6,907 nucleotides of DNA from an uncultured Saprospiraceae bacterium (GTDB taxonomy: Bacteria > Bacteroidota > Bacteroidia > Chitinophagales > Saprospiraceae), in assembly GCA_937127195.1 (NCBI GenBank), contig CAKZLT010000608.1, forward strand, positions 1-6,907, in the 5' to 3' direction. Below are positions 1 through 5,253 of this stretch, in pieces. The position numbers and the translations under genes are program-made. The notes under the pieces were generated by a model that made no database searches, was not told where the DNA came from, and was given only the letters and a program-made list of their open reading frames with translations. Within the stretch, counting starts at the first letter, position 1. Every line of letters starts with the position of its first letter.

Positions 1-54
1 CGAGAAGCGAGATTAGGCGTGAAGCCGTTACAAACCGCTATAATACCTGACTGA
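1..54 (+). CDS. Possible 3' end of a plus-strand gene cut by the window edge
   Basis: Frame 1 is open from the first base to a TGA at 52-54 and reads REARLGVKPLQTAIIPD. The composition is protein-like and less AT-rich than the flanking DNA. A GC-rich hairpin and a stronger terminator-like stem-loop follow within 100 bases, as expected after a gene converging on the minus-strand gene at 173-928. I cannot assign a family from 17 residues. Frame 3 is also open, to a TGA at 46-48, so the frame is uncertain. The segment could instead be part of a structured RNA, because bases 2-9 are complementary to 71-78. Confidence 0.3.
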   Translation, partial: REARLGVKPLQTAIIPD

Positions 55-58
55 TGGC

Positions 59-80
59 AGCGGGCAGTCCCGCTTCTCTC
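59..80 (+). terminator. GC-rich hairpin after the left-edge gene
   Basis: AGCGGG (59-64) pairs perfectly with CCCGCT (69-74) around a CAGT loop. A pyrimidine-rich tail, TCTCTCTTCT, follows. It could be a weak intrinsic terminator for the gene entering from the left. It could equally be the 3' stem of a structured RNA. The tail has no true T-run, so terminator function is uncertain. Confidence 0.3.
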
Positions 81-100
81 TTCTGAGTAGTAATTATTTT

Positions 101-150
101 TAATAAAAAAATGCTTTTAAAATAGCTATAAGCGATTCTAAAAGCATTTT
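101..150. terminator. Bidirectional terminator-like stem-loop between convergent genes
   Basis: AAAATGCTTTTA (108-119) and TAAAAGCATTTT (139-150) form a perfect 12-bp stem with a 19-nt loop. Read on the minus strand, the stem runs into seven T residues (complement of A105-A111), the layout of an intrinsic terminator about 23 bases after the stop of the GGGP synthase gene. On the plus strand the stem itself ends in TTTT, so it could also stop transcription coming from the left edge. A shared terminator between converging genes is the simplest reading. Confidence 0.65.
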
Positions 151-172
151 CAAAAAGAAGTAAGATAAAAAT

Positions 173-928
173 CTATCGCTCAGTAGAAGCCAACTTTAGG
201 GAATGTACCGCACTCGAAATTTCCATTAAGAGAGTTGGGTCATCCTCGATAGCGTTACCGACTACAATCACATCAGCCCCAGCTTTGGCACTTGCAACCG
301 CGCGTTCGGGCGTACGAATACCACCTCCAACGATAAGGGGAATGGATAATTTACTACTAACTGTTTTGATAAGTTTTTCGCTAATTGGAAACTTTGCACC
401 ACTACCAGCATCCATAAAAATCAACTTCATACCCAATAACTGACCAGCCAACGCAGTACAAAGTGCAATATCTTTTTTGTTTGCAGGAATTGGGCGCGTG
501 TTGCTCATATATTGAACGGAGGTTGGAGTGCCACCATCAATGAGCATATATCCTGTTGGAAGAACTTCTAACGGGCTATTCAGTAACAAAGGTGCAGATT
601 CGACGTGTTTTCCTATCAATAAATCTGGATTTCGACCAGAAATTAATGACAAAAACAAAAGCGTATCAGCTTTGTGATTAACTTGCATTGTGCTGCCTGG
701 AAAAAGAACAACAGGTATATTAGTGTTTCTTTTTATCATCTCGATACAAAAATTCATTTCATCATCAAGAATCAAGCTACCGCCCAAAAAAAAGTAGTCC
801 ACATTAGAGACTTTAGCCAAGTTAATTACTTGGTCAATGCGTTCTGTCTTTATTTTGTCTGGGTCGATTAGTACCGCAAATTTCTTTTTGCGCTCAGTTT
901 TGGCTTTTTCTAAACCGTGGTAAATCAT
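173..928 (-). CDS. Geranylgeranylglyceryl phosphate synthase-type prenyltransferase (GGGPS/PcrB family)
   Basis: The 251-residue product has the full TIM-barrel motif set of the GGGPS/PcrB family. In order these are IDPDK (21-25, with Asp22 and Asp24 placed to bind Mg), GGS (49-51), LFPGS (75-79), SLISGRNPD (94-102), TGYMLIDGG (125-133), MDAGSGA (172-178), GGGIRTPE (201-208) and VGNAIE (223-228). The last two form the phosphate-binding loops for glycerol-1-phosphate. The family transfers a polyprenyl group from its diphosphate to sn-glycerol-1-phosphate, the first ether-lipid step in archaea. Bacteroidota homologues generally belong to the group that makes geranylgeranylglyceryl phosphate, whereas Firmicutes PcrB uses a longer prenyl chain. 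The protein has no signal peptide, so it should be cytosolic. Length and ends are normal, and the ATG at 926-928 gives the expected short N-terminus before strand 1. The gene stands alone, with no prenyltransferase or reductase partner beside it. Chain length cannot be read from the sequence. Confidence 0.93.
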   Translation of the reverse strand: MIYHGLEKAKTERKKKFAVLIDPDKIKTERIDQVINLAKVSNVDYFFLGGSLILDDEMNFCIEMIKRNTNIPVVLFPGSTMQVNHKADTLLFLSLISGRNPDLLIGKHVESAPLLLNSPLEVLPTGYMLIDGGTPTSVQYMSNTRPIPANKKDIALCTALAGQLLGMKLIFMDAGSGAKFPISEKLIKTVSSKLSIPLIVGGGIRTPERAVASAKAGADVIVVGNAIEDDPTLLMEISSAVHSLKLASTER

Positions 929-992
929 GCCGAATGGATTAATTTGATATTCCTTATGGAGTGCAAGTTACTTTAAATCATCGAATTTAATC

Positions 993-1050
993 AAAAAAAG
1001 AGGCGTTGCATTTTCATCCTATTTAATAATACGCTAAAAAAACGCCTATT
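993..1050 (-). terminator. Terminator-like stem with T-run, minus strand
   Basis: AGGCGTT (1001-1007) and AACGCCT (1041-1047) form a 7-bp stem with a 33-nt loop. On the minus strand the stem is followed by one C and then seven T (complement of A993-A999), which is intrinsic-terminator geometry. It could end readthrough from the lipoprotein gene 300 bases upstream, or act in the leader of the GGGP synthase gene, whose start codon is about 65 bases downstream. The long loop makes efficient termination less certain. Confidence 0.45.
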
Positions 1051-1259
1051 CTCACAAAAATTGAAGTATAATTTTAAACCTAAATGACAGAACTTCTTTT
1101 TTTTGGTGAAATATCTTTCTAAGTCAAAAGCTTTTTAAGCAAAAAAACGTTTTTTAAATTCAAAATGATATAAATTATGTTAAAATCTAGCAATTAATAA
1201 CACTCAAATTTTAGTCTAAATTATATTTTTCACCTGTTGTGCTAGCTTATTCACATACG

Positions 1260-1318
1260 TTCTGGTTACTAGTTTCTGCATAACCAGCGGAGCAGAAACT
1301 AGAGACCAGTAGCCAGAA
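1260..1318. repeat. Repeat-derived hairpin with two alternative pairings
   Basis: CTAGTTTCTGC (1269-1279) pairs perfectly with GCAGAAACTAG (1292-1302), and TTCTGG (1260-1265) pairs with CCAGAA (1313-1318) as an outer stem. A competing stem is CTGGTTA (1262-1268) with TAACCAG (1281-1287). The unit words (CTGGTTAC, GTTTCTG, ACCAG, CCAGAAAC) look like a degenerate, partly inverted short repeat. The hairpin lies about 30 bases after the stop of the 1350-2114 gene but has no T-run on the minus strand, so it is not a classic terminator. Confidence 0.55.
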
Positions 1319-1349
1319 ACCACAAAATTTTTCAAAGAACCTTTTAATT

Positions 1350-2114
1350 TTACTCTGCCGAAATTGCATTCGTCAAATTCATAATAATCTCTTCTGCAAT
1401 ATCAGAATCATCTACTCCTGTGTGACTTGTATTCCTATTTTTAATATCAAAAACGGTATCTGTTACATAGATTTTTTTGGCATCTAATTGAAAATTCACC
1501 TTGGTCTGAACGTCATTTATAATACTAATCGGAAGCGTTAACTCCTTAGTTTGAAACATTGCATCAGACCCCGAATGAATAGTAATAAAGACATCATTGT
1601 CCTGAACGCCATTATCAGATTCATCCAGTATTCCTTCAATTACCGAAAAGATATAAGTTCCGCGCCAATCCCAATACATTTCCGTTTTGCTCATTGGATT
1701 GTCGCTTGTATAATCGGCAGGACTAGTAGCGTTTAAGCTAGCAGGTAAGCCAATTCCAAATTTGATTGCTTTGTATTCTCCCTCAGGAACGCCTTCAATC
1801 GTCAACGTTTCGCCCAATGAAGCAGTATTGGCAGAAGAATGATTATTGTAGAAATTAATCATATCTACCTCTTTTATTAGTACCTCTTCATTGTCTTCAT
1901 TCACTAATTTTATATCAGAAATATAAAATAACAAACTAGAAAAATTCACTAAGTTACTATCAGGCAGTTTATAAAAATCATTCAAAACCAAAGGAGAATC
2001 TCCAAAAACTCCTTTTAGGCTAACCTGTAACGTTCCTCCTTTTACTTCGGGTTCGACAGGATCGCAGGCAGGAAATAGAACTGGAATAAACAATAAAAAT
2101 AATAGCTTTTTCAT
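1350..2114 (-). CDS. MbnP-like lipoprotein (putative copper-binding), paralogue 1
   Basis: The 254-residue product begins with a lipoprotein signal, MKKLLFLLFIPVLFPAC, with Cys17 as the likely acylated residue (lipobox slightly off consensus) and an acidic stretch, DPVEPE, after it. The rest resembles the MbnP domain: YISDIKL (64-70), KFGIGLP (118-124), then DNPMSKTEMYWDWRGTYIF (138-156), the family's hallmark region. In studied MbnP and CorA proteins a tryptophan is oxidised to kynurenine and helps bind copper; the di-haem enzyme MbnH does this for MbnP. Candidate tryptophans here are Trp148 and Trp150, and His180 in ITIHSGS is a candidate ligand. The residue before the usual Pro in the HPL position is Asn139. 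A Bacteroidota envelope location, possibly surface-exposed, is likely. The only start I see is the ATG at 2112-2114. Family assignment is good; copper binding is inferred. Confidence 0.8.
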   Translation of the reverse strand: MKKLLFLLFIPVLFPACDPVEPEVKGGTLQVSLKGVFGDSPLVLNDFYKLPDSNLVNFSSLLFYISDIKLVNEDNEEVLIKEVDMINFYNNHSSANTASLGETLTIEGVPEGEYKAIKFGIGLPASLNATSPADYTSDNPMSKTEMYWDWRGTYIFSVIEGILDESDNGVQDNDVFITIHSGSDAMFQTKELTLPISIINDVQTKVNFQLDAKKIYVTDTVFDIKNRNTSHTGVDDSDIAEEIIMNLTNAISAE

Positions 2115-2205
2115 ATCTTGATTTTTAAGAATTTTCTACTTTTTTTTATTATAAGGGAGTAGGAAAAAAATAACCTACCAGTCGAACTTATTATTTTTCA
2201 TTTAT

Positions 2206-2232
2206 ACTGCGCCTGCCTGTTGCAGACAGGTT
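2206..2232. repeat. CCTGCCTG hairpin repeat, copy A (short variant)
   Basis: CCTGCCTG (2212-2219) and CAGACAGG (2223-2230) form an 8-bp stem with one mismatch and a TTG loop. The 14-base lead ACTGCGCCTGCCTG (2206-2219) recurs exactly at 2260-2273, so this is a shortened copy of the same repeat family. It sits inside the candidate mobile element. Confidence 0.6.
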
Positions 2233-2259
2233 AAAAATACTCGCCTTAGTAGTACTAGG

Positions 2260-2299
2260 ACTGCGCCTGCCTGCCAGAGGCACGACAGGCAGGTTTTTT
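2260..2299. repeat. CCTGCCTG hairpin repeat, copy B, with T-run
   Basis: CCTGCCTG (2266-2273) pairs perfectly with CAGGCAGG (2286-2293), and TGCC/GGCA (2272-2275 and 2279-2282) can form a competing inner stem. Six T residues follow at 2294-2299, so on the plus strand it has terminator form, although no plus-strand gene precedes it. It lies inside the candidate mobile element and nearly matches copy C. Confidence 0.6.
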
Positions 2300-2428
2300 G
2301 CCTCGTCTAAATAAAAAACAACGCTGTTCTTTGTGGTAGGTTATTTATTGCCTACTCCCTAAAACGTTACTATTCAGCACCACTGAAAAATGTTTTAATA
2401 GATAATTTAAAAGGCTACCAATAAAAGA

Positions 2429-2457
2429 ACCTGCCTGCCAAAGGCACGAAGGCAGGT
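2429..2457. repeat. CCTGCCTG hairpin repeat, copy C; possible terminator of the 2574-3443 gene
   Basis: ACCTGCCT (2429-2436) pairs perfectly with AGGCAGGT (2450-2457). Against copy B it differs by one substitution (AAAGG for AGAGG) and one missing base over about 28 positions. GAAC/GTTC just outside can extend the stem. On the minus strand the hairpin is followed by TCTTTTATT, so it could end transcription of the gene whose stop is about 117 bases upstream. Being part of a repeat family, it may be a mobile palindrome that also serves this role. Confidence 0.55.
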
Positions 2458-2573
2458 CTCTGTTCTCTTAGCGCACAGCGCGGTCTTTTAGTCTCTTTTC
2501 TGAATAGTTATTATAAAACTACAACTAAAACGTTTAGCCTGTCAGTGATGTTTAACACAAACAATCAACTTGT

Positions 2574-3443
2574 CTATTCCGTAACAGAAAAAGAGTCGTC
2601 TGTATTACTAATTATTTTAGAAATAACTGTAGCTGCATCATCTGATTGAAAGTTGATGCCTTCCAGTAGTTTTCCATAATCCAAATCAATATTCAAAGCC
2701 ACATCAAAACCAGCTACTACACTAATCGGATAATCCAATTCTATGAGTACCTGATTGCCAGTTGTGCCGATTTCGTAAGTTGTAATTGTTGCGTCAGAAG
2801 TATCGGTTTGAATGCCTATTTTATTAAAAATATAACCATCCGTCGCATTCCAATACATAGACTCCGTTTGAGTAGCCAGCGGATGCTCATCGGTAACCGA
2901 AGCAGGCAAAGTCTGATTAGTCGGATTATTAAGACCAACATAGAAACGAACCTTAGAAAAAACTCCTGTCGTCTGAATAGAACCAAAATTATCTTCCGTA
3001 TAACTACCAATATTCTTAGTGTATAAAGCCAAATTATCCGTCAAATCAACAATACTATTATCATTTAAAGTAACTGTAATTTGGTCTGAAACGGTTGCCG
3101 TTTCACCATTGGTTTTGATTAATTCTAACTCAGAAACGTAAAATTGCACGCTGTTTACGGTAAAAGGTATATTACTATTATCTAAATAAACTTCATTCAA
3201 ATCAAACGTCAAAGAATCATTTTTAATATGATTGATTCGCATCGAAAGCGTCGGATAAGTACAGCAGTCACCGCAAGCCACATCTGAACTTACATTAAAA
3301 TTGGTTGCTTGTATATCCAAACAACCTTCCTCTTCTGCACCACAACTTGTTAACAAGATGATAAAAAATGCACTTAATAACCTTTTTCCTTTTTTTTGCC
3401 AATTACTCATAAAAACTTTTGTTACTTTTAGCTTTTTACTCAT
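2574..3443 (-). CDS. MbnP-like lipoprotein with Cys-rich N-terminal insert, paralogue 2
   Basis: The 289-residue product has a basic N-terminus, a hydrophobic stretch and a lipobox LTSC with Cys34, followed by GAEEE, an acidic run resembling Bacteroidota surface-export signals. The second ATG (3408-3410, residue 12) would give a more usual 22-residue signal peptide and may be the true start. Next comes GCLDIQATNFN...ACGDCCTYP (40-64) with Cys41, Cys57, Cys60 and Cys61, like the short Cys modules often seen in extracellular Bacteroidota proteins. The MbnP-type domain follows: FYVSELELI (101-109), VRFYVGLNN (165-173), then DEHPLATQTESMYWNATDGYIF (185-206, hallmark region). It keeps His187 and Trp198 but lacks the second Trp of its neighbour's WDW, and I see no counterpart of that protein's His180. 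The family fit is good, but copper binding is uncertain. It is divergent from the efflux cluster and co-oriented with paralogue 1. Confidence 0.77.
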   Translation of the reverse strand: MSKKLKVTKVFMSNWQKKGKRLLSAFFIILLTSCGAEEEGCLDIQATNFNVSSDVACGDCCTYPTLSMRINHIKNDSLTFDLNEVYLDNSNIPFTVNSVQFYVSELELIKTNGETATVSDQITVTLNDNSIVDLTDNLALYTKNIGSYTEDNFGSIQTTGVFSKVRFYVGLNNPTNQTLPASVTDEHPLATQTESMYWNATDGYIFNKIGIQTDTSDATITTYEIGTTGNQVLIELDYPISVVAGFDVALNIDLDYGKLLEGINFQSDDAATVISKIISNTDDSFSVTE

Positions 3444-3674
3444 TGTAATATCAGTTACTTTATTGGTGTAGTTACTCGTTGTATTTTTTATTAAAATTCA
3501 ACTAGTGATTAACTTTTTACAAAGAAGCTATTTTTTAACTTAAAAACATATAAGGACAAATAAAATCAAATGTGATTATGAACATAATAACGTTTTTGAT
3601 TAGCTAATAATTTACTTCTTGTTATTCTTTTTTATAAATAACTAACTTATTTTCTTTTAGTGTTTTTGTTGAAA

Positions 3675-3741
3675 ATTGTTATCTATCTTTTAAAAAAGAC
3701 AGATAATAGATTGTTATCTGTCTAATATCTAATATTAGATA
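3675..3741. promoter_or_regulatory. Cluster of TATCT/AGATA half-sites upstream of the efflux genes (candidate operator or attenuator)
   Basis: TTATCTATCTTTT (3679-3691) and AAAAGACAGATAA (3694-3706) are inverted with one mismatch. GACAGATAA (3698-3706) also pairs perfectly with TTATCTGTC (3714-3722) around a 7-base loop, so the middle arm can pair left or right. A perfect 16-bp palindrome, TATCTAATATTAGATA, follows at 3726-3741. ATTGTTATCT is directly repeated at 3675-3684 and 3710-3719. TATCT or AGATA occurs six times in about 62 bases. The pattern fits multiple binding sites for a dimeric repressor of an efflux cluster; exclusive RNA hairpins are the other option. No regulator gene is in the window. 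Confidence 0.5.
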
Positions 3742-3747
3742 CTTTTA
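3717..3747 (+). promoter_or_regulatory. Weak candidate promoter for the adaptor gene
   Basis: TACTTTTA (3740-3747) matches the Bacteroidota -7 element TAnnTTTG at seven of eight positions counting the free bases. TCTG (3717-3720) lies 19 bases upstream, one base off the TTTG -33 element. If real, the 16-bp palindrome at 3726-3741 would sit between and over the two elements, a classic repressor position. The match is weak in such AT-rich DNA. Confidence 0.25.
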
Positions 3748-3802
3748 CCTTAGTAATATTAAAACAACCTATTTATATCATTAACCTCATAATATACTTT
3801 TT

Positions 3803-5209
3803 ATGAAAAATATCATTATCGGCGTAATTGTAGTGGCTATTTTGGGAGCTATCTATTGGCTAGGTTTCAAGGGCAAAAGCGAAGAAACTACAACAAACAT
3901 TGAAATAAAAGTACAGGAAGGCGAATTTAAAGTGCATGTAACGGCGACTGGAGAATTGCAAGCCAAACGCTCCGAAAAAATTCGAGGCCCAAAAGGAATG
4001 CAAGCCGCTAGAATTTATAATACAACAATTGCCGATATTATTCCAGAAGGAACATTGGTGGAAGTTGGTGATTATGTAGCTAGACTTGATCGCTCAGAGT
4101 TGGATGGAAAAATTAAGGATATTTCGGGTGAAATTGAAAAGAAAGAAGCTCAATTGACACAAGCCACTATTGATACCGCAATTACACTAAGAGGCGTTCG
4201 GGATCAATTGGTCAACCTTCAATTTAATATGAAGGAAAAAGACCTTGAAGTCGAACAAAGTAAATACGAATCGCCTGCGGTTATTCGTAGAGTTGAGTTG
4301 GATTTAGAGCGTATTAAGAGAGATTACGTTCAGCAAGAAACAAATTATAAGCTTAAGCAGCAGCAAGCGGTGGCAAAGGTTCAAGAGATTTTGAGTTCAT
4401 TGGAGCAGACGCAACGCCGCCTGACGCAAATGATGGAACTCTCTCAACAGTTCACGATTTCTGCTCCAAAACCAGGAATGGTTATCTACGAACGTAGCTG
4501 GCAAGGCAAAAAAGGGCCAGGTTCTCGTATTAGTCCATGGGATCCGATTGTGGCACAGTTACCAGACCTTTCTTCGATGATTTCTAAAACTTTTGTGAAT
4601 GAGGTTGACATTAATAAAATCAGTACCGACCAAGATGTTATCTTACAGGTAGATGCTTTTCCAGACAAATCTTTCAAAGGAAAAGTAATTGATGTAGCAA
4701 ACATTGGTGAGCAAATGAGAAAGTTTGATGCAAAAGTGTTTGAGGTGATTATCGAATTGACCGAAACCGATACTATTTTGCGTCCTGCAATGACTACGAG
4801 CAACAAAATAGTTACAAAAACTTATGATAAGGTACTTTTCTTACCATTAGAGGCTATCCAAAACGATAGTTTGACTTACGTTTTTAAGAAAAATGAAAAT
4901 GGTCAATTAATCAAACAAGAAGTAGTAACAGGAGCTTTTAACGATAACCAGATTATTATAAAATATGGTGTTAAAAAGGGTGAAATGGTATCGCTTTCTG
5001 TGCCTGATAATAAAGACGACTTGAAAATAACGCCACTCCCAGAGGCAGATAAAGTTGCTTATGCAAAAGAACAAAAAGAGCTAGAACAACGCATAAAAGA
5101 ACAAGCTGTAAAAGCTGCGGAACTCAAAGCTAAAAGAGAAAAAGAAAGCGGAGGTAAGCTTAGCAAAACTTCTGGTGGCGGAGGTGGTAATGTGATTATT
5201 ATTGATTAA
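3803..5209 (+). CDS. Periplasmic adaptor (membrane fusion protein) of an ABC-type export system, MacA/HlyD-like
   Basis: The 468-residue protein should bridge an inner-membrane transporter and an outer-membrane channel. One N-terminal membrane anchor (about 3-20) is followed by the first half of the lipoyl-like domain (about 37-97; TATGELQAKRSEKI and IIPEGTLVEVGDYVARLD). Next comes a long Lys/Glu/Gln-rich coiled-coil hairpin (about 100-215) and the second lipoyl half (about 217-250; ISAPKPGMVIY). A beta-barrel (about 255-340, with LRPAMTTSNKIV) and a membrane-proximal domain (about 342-412) complete the fold. The C-terminus (about 415-468) is unusual: a charged, possibly helical stretch ending in a glycine run and VIIID. 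No lipobox is seen, so it is membrane-anchored rather than acylated. The ATG at 3803 is the natural start just before the anchor. The pairing with a MacB-type permease and a TolC-like gene downstream favours an ABC rather than an RND pump. Substrate is unknown. Confidence 0.88.
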   Translation: MKNIIIGVIVVAILGAIYWLGFKGKSEETTTNIEIKVQEGEFKVHVTATGELQAKRSEKIRGPKGMQAARIYNTTIADIIPEGTLVEVGDYVARLDRSELDGKIKDISGEIEKKEAQLTQATIDTAITLRGVRDQLVNLQFNMKEKDLEVEQSKYESPAVIRRVELDLERIKRDYVQQETNYKLKQQQAVAKVQEILSSLEQTQRRLTQMMELSQQFTISAPKPGMVIYERSWQGKKGPGSRISPWDPIVAQLPDLSSMISKTFVNEVDINKISTDQDVILQVDAFPDKSFKGKVIDVANIGEQMRKFDAKVFEVIIELTETDTILRPAMTTSNKIVTKTYDKVLFLPLEAIQNDSLTYVFKKNENGQLIKQEVVTGAFNDNQIIIKYGVKKGEMVSLSVPDNKDDLKITPLPEADKVAYAKEQKELEQRIKEQAVKAAELKAKREKESGGKLSKTSGGGGGNVIIID

Positions 5210-5253
5210 AATGAACTTTGTTTGTGTCTTTTTTTATAAAAAATAAAGTCAAA

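Larger units (their letters stand above)
929..1349. other. AT-rich intergenic stretch with two hairpins, no gene recognised
   Basis: These 421 bases lie between two minus-strand genes and are rich in A and T runs. They hold the terminator-like stem at 993-1050 and the repeat-derived hairpin at 1260-1318, listed separately. The only other structure I see is the palindrome AAAAGCTTTT near 1126-1135. The longest minus-strand ATG reading frame I found by eye is 21 codons, starting at 1281, and it does not resemble a gene. No clear TAnnTTTG promoter precedes the GGGP synthase start. The nearest match on the minus strand is TAAATTCG, one base off. Confidence 0.5.
2154..2360. mobile_element. Candidate MITE-like element with long terminal inverted repeats
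   Basis: Bases 2154-2179 and 2335-2360 are inverted repeats of 26 bases with two mismatches, both beginning AGGGAGTAGG and ending TAACCTACC when read inwards. Similarity continues inwards: TTTTTCATTTATAC (2194-2207) matches the complement of 2305-2318 at 12 of 14 positions, so each arm is about 55 bases. If the termini are the GGG at 2155 and the CCC at 2359, the element is flanked by the direct triplet TAA (2152-2154 and 2360-2362), as expected for a 3-bp target duplication. The 97-bp centre carries two hairpins of the CCTGCCTG type and no coding capacity. A non-autonomous element moved by a transposase elsewhere is the best reading. A regulatory palindrome or a chance triplet match is the alternative. 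Confidence 0.5.
2115..2573. other. Repeat-rich intergenic stretch between the two lipoprotein genes
   Basis: These 459 bases contain no credible gene. The left 40% is a candidate miniature inverted-repeat element (2154-2360), and a third CCTGCCTG-family hairpin sits at 2429-2457. A small hairpin, TTCAG/CTGAA, lies at 2373-2387, and GCGCACAGCGC at 2471-2481. I see no TAnnTTTG element on the minus strand close to the 2114 start, so whether the two lipoprotein genes share a transcript cannot be told. If they do, the transcript must cross all these hairpins. Confidence 0.6.
3444..3802. promoter_or_regulatory. Divergent intergenic region between lipoprotein and efflux genes
   Basis: These 359 AT-rich bases must hold the promoters of both the minus-strand lipoprotein gene and the plus-strand adaptor gene. 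The right half has the TATCT/AGATA cluster listed separately. Near the lipoprotein start, GTTACT occurs at 3454-3459 and 3471-3476, and again at 3421-3426 just inside the longer reading frame. I find no perfect TAnnTTTG element on either strand. No small gene is evident. Confidence 0.6.

Noticed and set aside
674..871. 65-codon plus-strand reading frame
   Set aside because: It lies antisense inside the well-supported GGGP synthase gene and shows no family resemblance or initiation signal.
1215..1281. 21-codon minus-strand frame starting at 1281
   Set aside because: It starts inside the repeat hairpin, has no upstream signal and ends in AT-rich DNA; consistent with chance.
2154..2457. CRISPR array from the repeated CCTGCCTG units
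   Set aside because: Only three copies of unequal length and spacing, self-complementary throughout, with no Cas genes; dispersed hairpin repeats fit better.
2808..3026. Overlapping frames on both strands within the second lipoprotein gene
   Set aside because: Low-complexity, Arg/Ile-rich products in alternative frames of a gene with clear domain motifs; shadows.
3550..3600. CRP/FNR-like site around TGTGATTATGAACAT
   Set aside because: The right half does not match the consensus TCACA or ATCAA closely enough to support a call.
4486..4806. 106-codon minus-strand frame
   Set aside because: Antisense to the beta-barrel region of the adaptor; no motifs of its own.
5229..5243. A/T palindrome TTTTTTATAAAAAA just after the adaptor gene as a terminator
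   Set aside because: It has no GC in the stem and would be very weak; simple A/T runs explain it.
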